From contig CM077165.1 in the NCBI GenBank assembly GCA_039583875.1, positions 61,926,757 to 61,990,756 of the forward strand: 64,000 bases of DNA, in the 5' to 3' direction. Source of the DNA: Platanthera guangdongensis (Eukaryota > Streptophyta > Magnoliopsida > Asparagales > Orchidaceae). Shown piece after piece: positions 54,431 to 64,000 of the stretch. The position numbers and the translations under genes are program-made. The notes beneath the pieces were generated by a model. It did no database searches. It had not been told where the DNA came from and worked only from the letters and a program-made list of their open reading frames with translations. How positions within the stretch are numbered: position 1 is the first letter of the stretch; the number at the start of each line of letters is the position of its first letter.

Positions 54431-56044
54431 TATTGGATCCCTAGTTTGATTTGGGGTAGGTTCAGTAACTAGGATAATTGACCCACCATGTATAGTCAGT
54501 GTCATGACATTGTGTCCTAGAGTTTAGGCTAAGTCCTTAGAATCAACCACACATGGACCAGCCAACAGAAGAGAGCAGAAGACTCAAAGACTTAGAAGGA
54601 AATCAAGTTCAGAAAAGTGAGTTTGACGTTCGTCGAACTCAGCTCGACGAATGACATGCTCAGCTCGACGAACTCAGACTCAATTCTCTGAGTTCAGTTC
54701 GATGATATTCGAGCTCAGGTCGACGAATTCTGGAAGATCAACTTCAACTCATTTAGTCCAGAATACTTTCTCTGAACTCATGTTGACGAAGTTATATTAT
54801 CAGCTCGACGAACTTAGAGCACAGAATTGAGAAGTTCTTCACAGAAAGCAGTTAGCTGATCTTAGGTTGACAAACTTGGTTTTCAGGTCGACGAACAAGA
54901 ATTCCTAGGTCGACGAATATGATTTCTCTGGTCGACAAACTTTGATCTTAGGTCGACGAAATCTGTTCTCTGGTCGACGATTACTGCGCAGTTCCAGACT
55001 TGGAATTTTCCCTCATTTTGTCCTTATTCTATAGCAGTAATTCTTGAGTAATTAATGTTTATATTCTCTGAATATAGCCGTTAGTGGCAGCATTGATTAT
55101 GGTCTTCATCAAAAATATTACTTGTTGTTTTTAATGGGACAGTTGGGGAAATCCATTAATGCAATATTCTCTCCTGTAGATTTTCATTCTCAAGGCCGTC
55201 AGCAATTAATGGAATGGAATTCAAAATTAAAATGGAGAATTCGACTGAAGATATAAAAGAGATTTTCTTTTACAGAAGAGATACATAATATACAGAGAAC
55301 TGATAGAATACAGGAATACAGATACACAGAGAAGAGATCAACAACAACAATACTCTGAACCTTCTCTGTACAAAAAATAAATTGTTTTCTCCTTGACATT
55401 ACTGAAGAAGAAGAACAACAATCATCAAAAATCAAGAGTCTTCTTCAACCTTCATTCCAGGAGCTTTCAAGGACAACATATTTATATCAGTCAGAAGTTC
55501 CTGGATCTCATTTTCAAGTCAAGGCTGAAGACTGAAGACCTACACCCTGTGCAAGACTCCAAGTGTTATTGAGAGGAGTTCTTGACAACAGCAAAAATCC
55601 ACAAGTCTTCTCTATTGAAAAGATAAAGAGAAGACACAATCAATCTCTCTCCACCCTCTGTATAAAGGGTTTATTAACTCCCTTCAAAAGTTTATTTTGG
55701 TTTTTGAGCACCTGATCAAAAGCTTATTGGTGGCAATCACCTGATCAAAACCTATAAGTGAATTCCTACAAGGGTGGTAGAAAAGTGGATGTACCCAGAT
55801 TGGGGAACCACTATAAAAGTTCTTATGTTGTATGGTTGCCATTTTCTTTTTGTTCTTGCTGTGGCTGTGATAGATTAGATTATCTATGTTGTGTTAGATT
55901 AGATTAACTTAGGTTGCTTTTGCTTTCTGTAAAGCTTGGTATCTCTTATTTTATTACTCTGATATTATTATATAAACAGCAAAAAGTTTTCAAGTTACTC
56001 TATTCACCCCCTTTAGAGTAAATCAGGTCTAACCCTCTCTTTCA
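54431..56044 (+). repeat. 5' LTR of copia element D
   Basis: 1614 bp, beginning TATTGGATCCCTAG (a relative at 1813 begins TGTTGGATCC) and ending CTCTCTTTCA before the primer site. About 15 TCGACGAA-type motifs lie at 54625-54985, e.g. CTCAGGTCGACGAATTC. A TATA box is at 55661. The last 60 bp contain TTACTCTATTCACCCCC, shared with the relic at 6122. Confidence 0.88.
55661..55668 (+). promoter_or_regulatory. TATA box of copia LTR D
   Basis: TATAAAGG follows a CT-rich stretch (CTCTCTCCACCCTCTG), 380 bp before the LTR end, in the element's orientation. The corresponding region of E lies on the minus strand near 63290. Confidence 0.55.
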
Positions 56045-56046
56045 AT

Positions 56047-56058
56047 TGGTATCAGAGC
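56047..56058 (+). promoter_or_regulatory. Primer-binding site of element D
   Basis: TGGTATCAGAGC is an exact Met-tRNA primer site, two bases after the LTR end. Confidence 0.95.
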
Positions 56059-56153
56059 AGCAGTTTCCTTTGGTTGTAAAAGCTAACCCTTGAACCAAAA
56101 GATCCTGTGTTAGACCTGATCTTTATTTCTCTTAGGTTTATTTATTACACAGC

Positions 56154-57121
56154 ATGACAAAGAACAAGGATTATACAAGCACCAGACCTCCAGTCTGCAA
56201 TTTAAATAAATTTTAAATCGAGAATGCAAGAATTAGATTGTATATGAATTCCATTGATGAGGAAATCTACAATTCCATTTTGATAGGTCCTCCTCAACCA
56301 ACAACTTCTATATCCACATCAACTTCAAGCACTCATGCAGTTCCACCACCTGAGTGGACTAATGCCCAGAAGAAAGCCAAAATTACAGATGCCAAAGCCA
56401 TGAATATATTGGCCCAGACCATATCAGATGACATCTTCCAAAAGGTGGCTGAGTGCACCTGTGCAAAAGCAATCTGGGACTCTCTCAACCAGATGGTTGT
56501 TGGCTCTACAGATGAGAGAAAAGATAGAAGATCAACTCTCATCTCACAGTATGAGAACTTCAAGAAAGATGAAGCTGAATCTGTTGGTGACATGTACAAT
56601 AGATTAAGTGCAATTATCAGTGAATTGAAGACCTTGGACAAAGACATCTCTCTCACAGAGGTGAATGACAAGATCCTAATGTGCTTCCCAAGCTCATGGG
56701 ATTCCAGGATCTGGACAGTCAAGGAGGCCAGAAGCTTGAATGAGATTTCCACTGAATCTCTCCTAGGAAAGCTCAAATCGTATGAGCAGTTGATCAAATC
56801 CAAGGAAGCTGCAGAACAAAGGAATCCTCCACCAGCAAGAAAGGAGCAGAATATAACATTCAAAGCTGCTGAAGAGACTGAAACTTCAAAAGTCAATGAA
56901 GAACTGATGAGCCTCTTTGCCAAGAGATTCTATAAAATGACAAGAAAGAACTACAGGAGAAAGTCATCCAGGAATGATGACAAGCTCGGTATGATAAAAC
57001 TCCTACTAAAGAAATAGTATGTTTTAGATGCAGGACACTTCATCTCTGAATGTCCTGAGAATCAGAAGAAGGAGAGGAGAAGAGAAAAGGACTCCAGAAA
57101 CAAGCAATACAGCATGCCTTC
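56154..57121 (+). pseudogene. SIRE-like gag of D, first part
   Basis: Starts MTKNKDYTSTRPPVCNLNKF, then a TAA stop (about 56214) in place of a Val or Ile codon. It then continues RLYMNSIDEEIYNSIL, PPPEWTNAQKKAKITDAKAM, AECTCAKAIWDSLNQM, DMYNRLSAIISELKTLDKDI and DKILMCFPSSWDSRIW, a UBN2-type copia capsid. A lysine-arginine-rich tail leads to a zinc knuckle (CFRC...GHFISECPE, about 57010-57060) that is frameshifted. The frame then breaks at the insertion of solo LTR C after AGCATGCCTTC. Confidence 0.88.
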
Positions 57122-59552
57122 TGTAACGACTCCATCCGTACATATAGTATTTACTAGAAGGTCCGGCCGGGGCCCAACAGCATATACCACAAAATAGGTG
57201 GGGACGTCACAGAGTGATACCAAAGTTGCGCATCCTAACACATACTATTCTAGCGAAAGCTTAACACAAGTTCAAACTCCAAACATGAATGTCCACCATA
57301 TAAAGCATCCACATTGATTTATAAAAATAGGAATGTACCAAATACAAAGTCAGTTGGCCTTATGGCCTTACAAGTCTGTTTACAATAGTGGATCTCAAAC
57401 ATTGGCGCGTAGGCTGGCCACATATAAACAAAACACAGCATTTTAAGCTTTAGTCTTCAAGGTCTAGAGGCAGCAGCAGTAACAGCAGCATGGACTTCAG
57501 CCTTTATGTGTCCCGCTTGGTTCTCCTGCACCTGCATAGGGACAGCCCACCCAATAGTGGGAAACAAGGCAACGGTCAGCATTCAGCTGACCAAATTATA
57601 ACGACCCTACCCCTTTCCCAGGGCAGTGGTATTCCTTACCTGCAGGCATAGCATTTCACAGACAGAAATATATATTCATATAATGTGCTCTCACGCACAT
57701 CCATTCCATCACAACCGTCAGCCACGCGGCCCGACGATCCATGCACTCAGGGCACATTCTTGGTGTACCGGCGAACCAGGGTCCCACCACCGTATCTGGG
57801 TCGCAACCCAACGGTAAAATTGAGCATTTTGCTCCATGGCGTGCATCCGGCGACTTCAGTCTTAATGACCCGGGATTGGCCTGTAGCCCCCCATTGTGTC
57901 ATGGCACGCAGGCCTAAGACTCCTTCTATGTGCTCCAACAGACCGCACTTTCAAGTCTCACGTCAAACGGACATAATGCAGGTAGGATCAGCCACCCCCC
58001 ATTGCTCAAGTCGCCTTGCCATCACCGATTATGGCGTACTCACGGCTATATAAAAGAAATGGGTCGGTTTCACCTTACCTGTTTCCTTTAGGTGAGCTTA
58101 TCAACTCACACATAACCAGCCCATTCTTACGGAACTAGCTTCACATTCATCGGTTACCTATGAGCCATGCCTCATGTTAGGGACAAAACTCAATTTCCAT
58201 TCCTACGCTTAACCGTACATCATAACATTCACTTCAGGGTATTTTCCTGGACTGCCAAGTCAGTACTTCATATTACTCTCCTACACAGGCACAACCCATC
58301 AAGCATTCCAAGCATCAAGGGTATTTTCCTAGCTTACCATGCCAGTACTTCCTGCTACTCCCCTTCACAGGTACTACCCATGAACATCAAGCATTACAAG
58401 TGTATTTCCTGGACTCCCAATCCAGTACTTCCTGCTACTACCCTTCATAGGTACAACCCATTCAGCACAAGCATTATACGGGTATTTTCATGTACTACCA
58501 CTCCAGTACTTCCTGCTACTGCCCTTCACAGGTTTAACCCGTCGACTCCTAAACTACTCGTTTATCATGGAGTCTTCTCTGGTGCATATATGCAACATCA
58601 CCAATACAGACCAACCTGTCCAGATGGGCTTCATACAGCATGCCTATTCCGTACTCCATTTCCGGATCTATATGCCAAATGATTCGGGATTCCATGAATC
58701 AACCCAAGAGACTCCTATAACAAGCCACCCTCTGGTAGGGGAATCAAATACACATGCCAAAAAGGAAGCCTTCACATGGCTAGGAAGAAAAGTCGTTACC
58801 CTTGAAGAATGCTTCGGAGCCATGGATTCCTAGTCGACTGGAAAGCAGTGCAGCAACTTCGCCTTTCCAACGCTAGCCTCGGATTGTGAATGGGAACTCC
58901 GCAGCTCCACCGGTGGCCAGCTCTCCTCCTCCTCCTCCTTCTTCCTCTCTCTCTCTCTCTAGGATTTTAGAAAGAGAATGGCCAAATGCAAATGAGGATT
59001 TCCTTCTCATCCTCAGCCATAAAGCAGCAGGGAGGAGTTTCAGCCATTGGATCCTGGCTGAGGAAATGGACGGCCACGATTTTGCGACAAAAGGCTATTT
59101 TTTTGCCTGACATGGCCTGTGACACGCCCGTGTCACAGTCCGTGTACCTTAAGCAGTACACAACCGACTTAGACAGACCAGTACACGCCACTGTGACACG
59201 CCCACGGGCCATGTCACCTGACATGCTCGTGTCATCAGGCTGCACAAAACCAACTTCAACCCGAGCGGCATACGGCCAGTGACACGCTCGTGTCACAGAC
59301 TGTGTACCCAAAGACATAACCATGTCGTGCCCATGTTCACCAGGCCTCAATGCCTTAGGCACCACCAGAAAAGGACACGGCCTATGACACGCCCGTGTCA
59401 CAGGCCGTGTTCCTATACATGGCACCCGACATGCCCCAGCTCTACTTCGTCGAGCTGAGTTCGTCGAGAAGAGGAGGACACGACCTCTGACATGCCCGTG
59501 TCCTAGGCCATGTCACCCAACTTTTCCCAATCCTGAGATTTGGGGTGTTACA
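57122..59552 (-). mobile_element. Solo LTR (C) of the element I family
   Basis: 2431 bp, starts TGTAACGACTCC, ends TTTGGGGTGTTACA, flanked by ccttc (57117-57121) and cctac (59553-59557), one mismatch. It has the ~81-bp array (58235-58556), a C6-type tract instead of the 21-C run, the palindrome cluster (59110-59530) and the TCGTCGAGCTGAG motif (59447). No internal sequence is present, so it is the product of LTR-LTR recombination inside the copia gag. Confidence 0.92.
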
Positions 59553-60706
59553 CCTACCTCCAGCAAGCACAAAAAGAAGGAGAAGGGCTTTGTTGTTGAA
59601 ACCTGGAGTGACATAGAAGATGAATCCACATCTTCCAGTTCCAGTGAAGATGAAGAAGAGGCAAAGGCAAGGGAAGTCTGCCTCATTACTATAAATGCAT
59701 CTTGTAGCCTATCAGATGCTGAAGAAGAATCTGAGAATGAAGAAGCTTTAGAATCAGAAGCTGATCAGGTATTATCATCATTTGATTATAGTTCCGATAG
59801 TTTTAAAATTGAATTTAAAACCATTTGTATAGATTTAATAAATTCTGAAAAAGAAATCAAACTACTTAGAGAAAAAATAACTGATCATGAAAAGTGTATC
59901 CCTAAAAATTTTAAATTAAAGGATGATTTAGTTTTAGCAAATGAACAAATAATTTCACTAAAATCTGAATTAGCTGAGGCTAGGAAACTTGAAGAATCTC
60001 TAAATGGGAGAAGTAACATGTTGATGGACATCACAAACACAGTCAATGCCAGACTTAATGGCAAGCTGGGCTTAGGTGCATCATCAAGCCAACCCCCACT
60101 TATTCAGAAAAATATATTAAATACACCCATAAAATTTGTATCAGAAAAGGGAAAGGAAAAGTTGGATAATAATAATAATAAACAAATTCAATCAAAATCA
60201 AAGAATAAGAAAATAAAACAAAATAAGAAAAATCCAAATAAAAATAATGTTCAGCAGATTTCGTCGACGCAAATCGATGAAATATGTACAGTTCGTCAAA
60301 CTCCATTCGACGAACTCCGAATGCATATTTATATAATAATTATTCGTTGAGCTACGGTCGAAGAAACCAGAATGGTTCGTCGACCAGTGATCGACGATTT
60401 TGGGGCTCAGAAAATGACTTATATCATTCTCTGAGTGGAGTTCGACAAACTCATCCCAATTCGTCGAACTCAGGTCGACGAACTCACCAGAATTCGTCGA
60501 ACGCAGATCAGTTTAATAGAAATTTTAATTTCTCTAAAACTTATAACCAACAGAGAACATTTGATAATCAATTTAACCAATGGATAATTCCACCCAGCAA
60601 ATATCACCCTTTAGGAAATAAAAGCCAACCTGAATGTTCATTTATTTCCAGTTTTAGTTATGTAAAAAAAGAAGGACCCAAAGTAACCTGGGTCAGGAAT
60701 GTCTAA
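59553..60706 (+). pseudogene. SIRE-like gag of D, C-terminal part
   Basis: It resumes with SSKHKKKEKGFVVETWSDIE, then an acidic serine-rich stretch (about 59620-59780) and a coiled-coil-like region (LINSEKEIKLLREKI, LVLANEQIISLKSELAEARK, about 59830-60000), then MDITNTVNARLNGKLGLG. The segment 60255-60510 is full of TTCGTCGAACTC and GTCGACGAACTC words within the reading frame (in one frame QNSSNSGRRTHQNSSNAD-like). The end reads WIIPPSKYHPLGNKSQPE and stops at 60704. Frames shift more than once. Confidence 0.8.
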
Positions 60707-60964
60707 TCTGTTTCATTGCAGGTAAAAGACTGTTCTACTACAGAGCAACAGTGGTATCTGGACAGTGGTTGTTCCAAGCACATGATTAGAAATAAGGCCA
60801 ACTTAAGACATTACAAGGCAAAGCTAGGAGCAAAAGTAATATTTGGTGACACCAATTGTGGTCAGATTGAAGGCTATGGATAAGTCAGAATTGGAGTTGT
60901 CACCTTCAAGAATGTTGCATATGGAAGTAATCATTCTCTGTGCTCAAATATCGTTGATCTCCCT
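60707..60964 (+). pseudogene. Start of copia protease of element D, truncated
   Basis: Reads VKDCSTTEQQWYLDSGCSKH (about 60724-60783) with the aspartic protease core DSG, then LRHYKAKLGAKVIFGD and VTFKNVAYGSNHSLCSNIVD. A TAA stop lies near 60881. The frame is cut at about 60964, where inverted gag sequence of element E begins. Confidence 0.85.
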
Positions 60965-62757
60965 TCGACGAACCATACTGGTTTCGTCGATCGTAGTTCA
61001 ACGAATAATTATAATAAAAGTTTGCGTTCGGAGTTTGTCGACTTGATTTCGACGAACTGTACACATTTCGTCGATCTGAGTTCGACGAAATATGCTGAAC
61101 ATTGTTATAGTTATACTTCTTCTTGTTCTTTCTCTTTTTCTTATTTTTCTGTTTAAATTCTATTAGCTTAATATCATCTACTTTCTCTTTACCTTTTTTA
61201 GAAACGAATTTAATTAGAGTTGTTAGTATGTTTTCTGAATTAATGGTGGTTGGCTTAATGAAGAACCTAAGCCCAACATTCCATTAAGTCTGGCATTCAC
61301 TGTGCTTGTGATGTCCATCAACTTGATGTTTCTCCCATTTTGGGATTTTTCAAGTTGCCTTGTCTCAACCAATTCAATTCTTAATGAGATTATTTGTTCA
61401 TTGGCTAAAGTTAATTCATCTTTCAGTTTAATGTTTTCAGAAATGAAATTACCTTGTTCAGTCAGTTTTTCTCTAAGTGTTTTAATTTCTTTCTCAGAAT
61501 TTATTAGATCAATACATAATGATTTAAATTCAGTTCTAAAACTATCTGAATTGACATCAAAAGAGGACAGTACCTGATCTGCCTTAGATTCAGATAGTTC
61601 TTCATTGTGTGACTGCTCAGCTTCTGATAGGCTGTCTGATGCATCAATAGTCATCAAGTAAATCTCCTTTTCTTTAGCCTCTTCTTCATCTTTACTTGAG
61701 CAGGAAGATGAGGATTCATCTTCAGCTTCACTCCAGGTTTCAGCCACAAAGCCTTTCTCCTTCTTTTTATGCTTACTGGAGGAGGGCTTGTTGTAGTGCT
61801 GCTTCCTGGGCTCCTTTTCTGTTCTTCTTCTCTCCTTCTTTTGGTTCTCTAGACACTCTGATATGAATTATCCTGGCTTCCTGCAACCAAAGCAGACAAT
61901 TTCTTTAGTTGGAGTTTTATCTTGCCTTGGCTTGTCATCTTGTCTAGATGACTTCCTTCTAAAATCCTTCTTGGCCATCTTGTAGAATCTCTTGGCTACA
62001 AGACTCAAAAGTTCTTTACTAGCTGATGGAGGTTTTGTTTCTTCTAAATCTTTATATGCTATGTTTTTCTCCTTTCTAGCTGATGAGGATGTCTTCTGCT
62101 CAGCAGCTTCTCTAGTCTTTATTAACTGTTCATAGGACTTGAGCTTTCCTTGTAGAGATTCAGTGGAGATCTCATTTAGACTTCTGGCTTCCTTGATTTG
62201 CCAGATTCTGGAATCCCATGAGCTGGGGAAGCACATGAGGATTTTATCATTGACCTCAGTGAGTGTTATGTCCTTATCCAAGGTTTTCATCTCATTGATG
62301 ATTGACCTGAGTCTATTGTACATGTCACTCACTAACTCTGACTCATCTTTCTTGAAGTTCTCATATTGAGAGATGAGATTTGATCTTCTATCTTTCCTCT
62401 CATTTGCAGATCCAGTAACCATCTAGTTTAGAGAATCCCAGATAGCCTTAGCTGAGGTGCACTCAGCCACTTTTTGGAAAATGTCATCTGACATTTTCTG
62501 AGCAAAAATGTTCATGGCCTTGACATCAGCTATCTTGGCCTTCCTTTGTGCATCTGTCCACTCAGGTGGTGGAACAGCATGAGTGCTGGAAGTTACAGTA
62601 GATGTAGCCTCTAGAATTGGTGGTCCTGTAAAAATAGAATTAAAAATATCTTCATCAATAGAGTTCAAATATAATTTAATTCTTGCCTTCCAGATAACAA
62701 ACTTGTTCAGATTACAAACTGGAGGTCTAGTGCTTGCATAATCCTTATTCTATGTCA
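60965..62757 (-). pseudogene. SIRE-like gag of E
   Basis: Starts MT-stop-NKDYASTRPPVCNLNKFV (TAG at the third codon), then KLYLNSIDEDIFNSIF, PPPEWTDAQRKAKIADVKAM, a stop in place of Gln near 62422 (SLN-stop-MV), DKILMCFPSSWDSRIW, and a zinc knuckle CFGCRKPG-stop-FISEC (about 61890) whose His codon is TAA. The C-terminal half (61747-61223) is open: SSKHKKKEKGFVAETWSEAE, an acidic part, a coiled coil (LINSEKEIKTLREKLTEQ), then MDITSTVNARLNGMLGLG. The last part (61090-60965) holds the TCGTCGA motifs. Confidence 0.88.
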
Positions 62758-62855
62758 TATTATGAAATAACCAAAATAACTAAGGAAAAAGAAATCAGAT
62801 CTATCAAGGATCTGTTGGTTCAAGTGTTCCCTTGTACAACCAAGGAGACCAACCC

Positions 62856-62867
62856 TCTGATACCAAT
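62856..62867 (-). promoter_or_regulatory. Primer-binding site of element E
   Basis: The minus strand reads TTGGTATCAGAG next to the LTR end CTTTCA. A second, imperfect copy (CTTTCAATTGCTATCAG) lies about 45 bp away at 62890-62915, as if the LTR-PBS junction was partly duplicated. Confidence 0.85.
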
Positions 62868-62868
62868 T

Positions 62869-64000
62869 GAAAGACAACTTTGGCAATTGATAATCTACTG
62901 ATAGCAATTGAAAGTTAGGGGATAGACTTGATTACTCTAGAGGGGGGTGAATATAGTATCTTAAAACTTTTTGTCTAAAAAAATTTATCAGAGAAATAAG
63001 TGATAATAAAAGTAGTATAAAATGAAATGGAAACTAAGCTAAACTACACTATCACAGCACAGCAAATAAAGAGAAAATGAACAATCAGACAATACAAGAA
63101 TTTTATAATGGTTTCCCAAACTGGGTACATCCACTCTTCTACCACCCTTGTAGGAATCCACTATCAGGTTTTTGAACATGTGACTGCCACCACAAGATCT
63201 ATTTACAGGGAGATCTCACAACCCTTTAGGCTTTTGATCAGGTGTCCAAAAACCAACAATAAACTTTTGAAGTGACTTAATAAACACTTTGTACAGGAGG
63301 TTGAGAGAGTTGATTGTGTCTTCTCTTTTATCTATTCAATAGAGAAGACTCGGTGGATTGCTATTGTCAAAGCTCCTTCTGAAATGTTGCGAAGTTCAAA
63401 AAGCCTGGAGCCTTGCTAAGGGTGTAGGTCTTCAGCCTTGTCTTGTTGAAATCCAGGAACTTGTAGACAGATCTAGAGTTGTTATCCTTGAGGATTCCTG
63501 GAGTAGAAGTTAAAGAAGACTTTTGATATAAGATTGATGTTCTTCTTCAGTTTTTTGAAAGATCAAGGGGAAAACAGAAAGTTTTTACCACAGAGAAGAA
63601 GTAGATATTCTTCAATATATTTCTGTATTTATTCTCTATATCACTTCTTGTGTTCTGTATTCTGTGTATATCACTGTGTATCTTTTTTCTTGCATGTTTG
63701 TATCACATATCTGCTATTATCTGAAAGAAAATTCTCTTATATATTCTGCTGTCAAATTCTCCTCTTGAATTTTGAATTCCAAGCATTAATTATTAACTAA
63801 TTCTAGAGAATGAAACGGCTGGAATATATTCTTGAATGAGTTTCCCCAACTGTCCCATTAAAATAATCAAGCAATTAACTCTGATGAAATCCATAATTAA
63901 TGCTGCCAAGAATGGCTATATTCTTGAGAATATAAGCATTAATTACTCAGAGAATTACTGCTAAATAATATAAGAAATTGGGGACAGAAATAAGGAAAAC
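62869..64000 (-). repeat. LTR of copia element E, runs off the window
   Basis: Matches 55000-56044 of LTR D in reverse: AGTAATTAATGCTTATATTC-like text (63925-63950), ATTCAAGAGGAGAATTTGAC (63750), TGTACCCAG/CTGGGTACA (63125) and GGTGAATA(GAGT) at 62946. About 1.1 kb of the ~1.6 kb LTR is in the window. The TCGACGAA cluster would lie just beyond the right edge. Confidence 0.87.

Larger units (their letters stand above)
54431..60964 (+). mobile_element. SIRE-like Ty1/copia fragment (element D), gag-protease only
   Basis: LTR 54431-56044, primer-binding site 56047, gag 56154-60706 split by solo LTR C (57122-59552), then a protease start. At about 60964 it ends inside protease and meets element E in opposite orientation. 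Integrase, reverse transcriptase and RNase H are absent. The long gag with a coiled-coil C-terminal part fits the SIRE (Maximus) group. Confidence 0.88.
60965..64000 (-). mobile_element. SIRE-like Ty1/copia fragment (element E), LTR and gag
   Basis: The minus-strand relative of D: LTR from 62869 to beyond the window, primer-binding site 62856-62867, gag 62757-60965. It ends at about 60965 in the same TCGTCGA-rich gag zone that lies at about 60380 in D. No pol is present. D and E therefore form an inverted pair with gag ends facing each other. Confidence 0.88.

Noticed and set aside
1..64000. A host plant gene
   Set aside because: Every long frame is explained by retrotransposon proteins or repeats; I found no exon series with non-transposon domains.

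Overview
This is plant nuclear DNA made almost entirely of LTR retrotransposons. The evidence is Ty3/gypsy chromovirus polyproteins, Ty1/copia gag genes, 2-5 kb LTRs, tRNA-type primer-binding sites and 5-bp target-site duplications (TSDs). I found no convincing host gene. The density, depth of nesting and a short satellite-like array (14165-15060) suggest intergenic or pericentromeric DNA of a large-genome angiosperm. The species cannot be named from the sequence.

Layout. 1-6121: remains of a Tat-like Ty3 element, with two forward LTR-like ends (to 910 and 5380-6121), a piece of copia LTR (911-1813) and, on the minus strand, a decayed extra ORF with recognisable introns. 6122-7430: an old SIRE-like copia relic (LTR end, PBS, gag). 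7561-13368: a very young, apparently intact chromovirus with a 1632-residue open reading frame, near-identical LTRs and TSD gatac. 13369-15422: non-coding DNA with a ~180-bp tandem array.

15423-54345 is one 38.9-kb nested unit. The host element (H) is a minus-strand chromovirus with ~5.2-kb LTRs and TSD cattg. Its upstream LTR was split by a plus-strand Tekay-like element (F, 26730-37582, TSD acgct) and by a minus-strand chromovirus (I, 40853-53529, TSD ccata/ccatg). Element I was in turn split by a 682-bp tRNA/5S-derived palindromic insertion (40860-41541) and by a solo LTR (J, 49669-51682, TSD caacc). 54431-64000 holds two SIRE-like copia fragments, D (+) and E (-), that meet gag-to-gag at about 60964. 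A solo LTR of the I family (57122-59552) interrupts the gag of D.

All coding regions except that of element A are broken. By eye, LTR divergence (H about 10%, F and I about 6-7%, A under 1%) agrees with the insertion order given by nesting. The most unusual signal is a short CpG-rich motif (core TCGTCGA, best form CGTCGAGCAGAG). It recurs in the LTRs of at least four unrelated families here, inside a copia gag reading frame, and at the D/E breakpoint.
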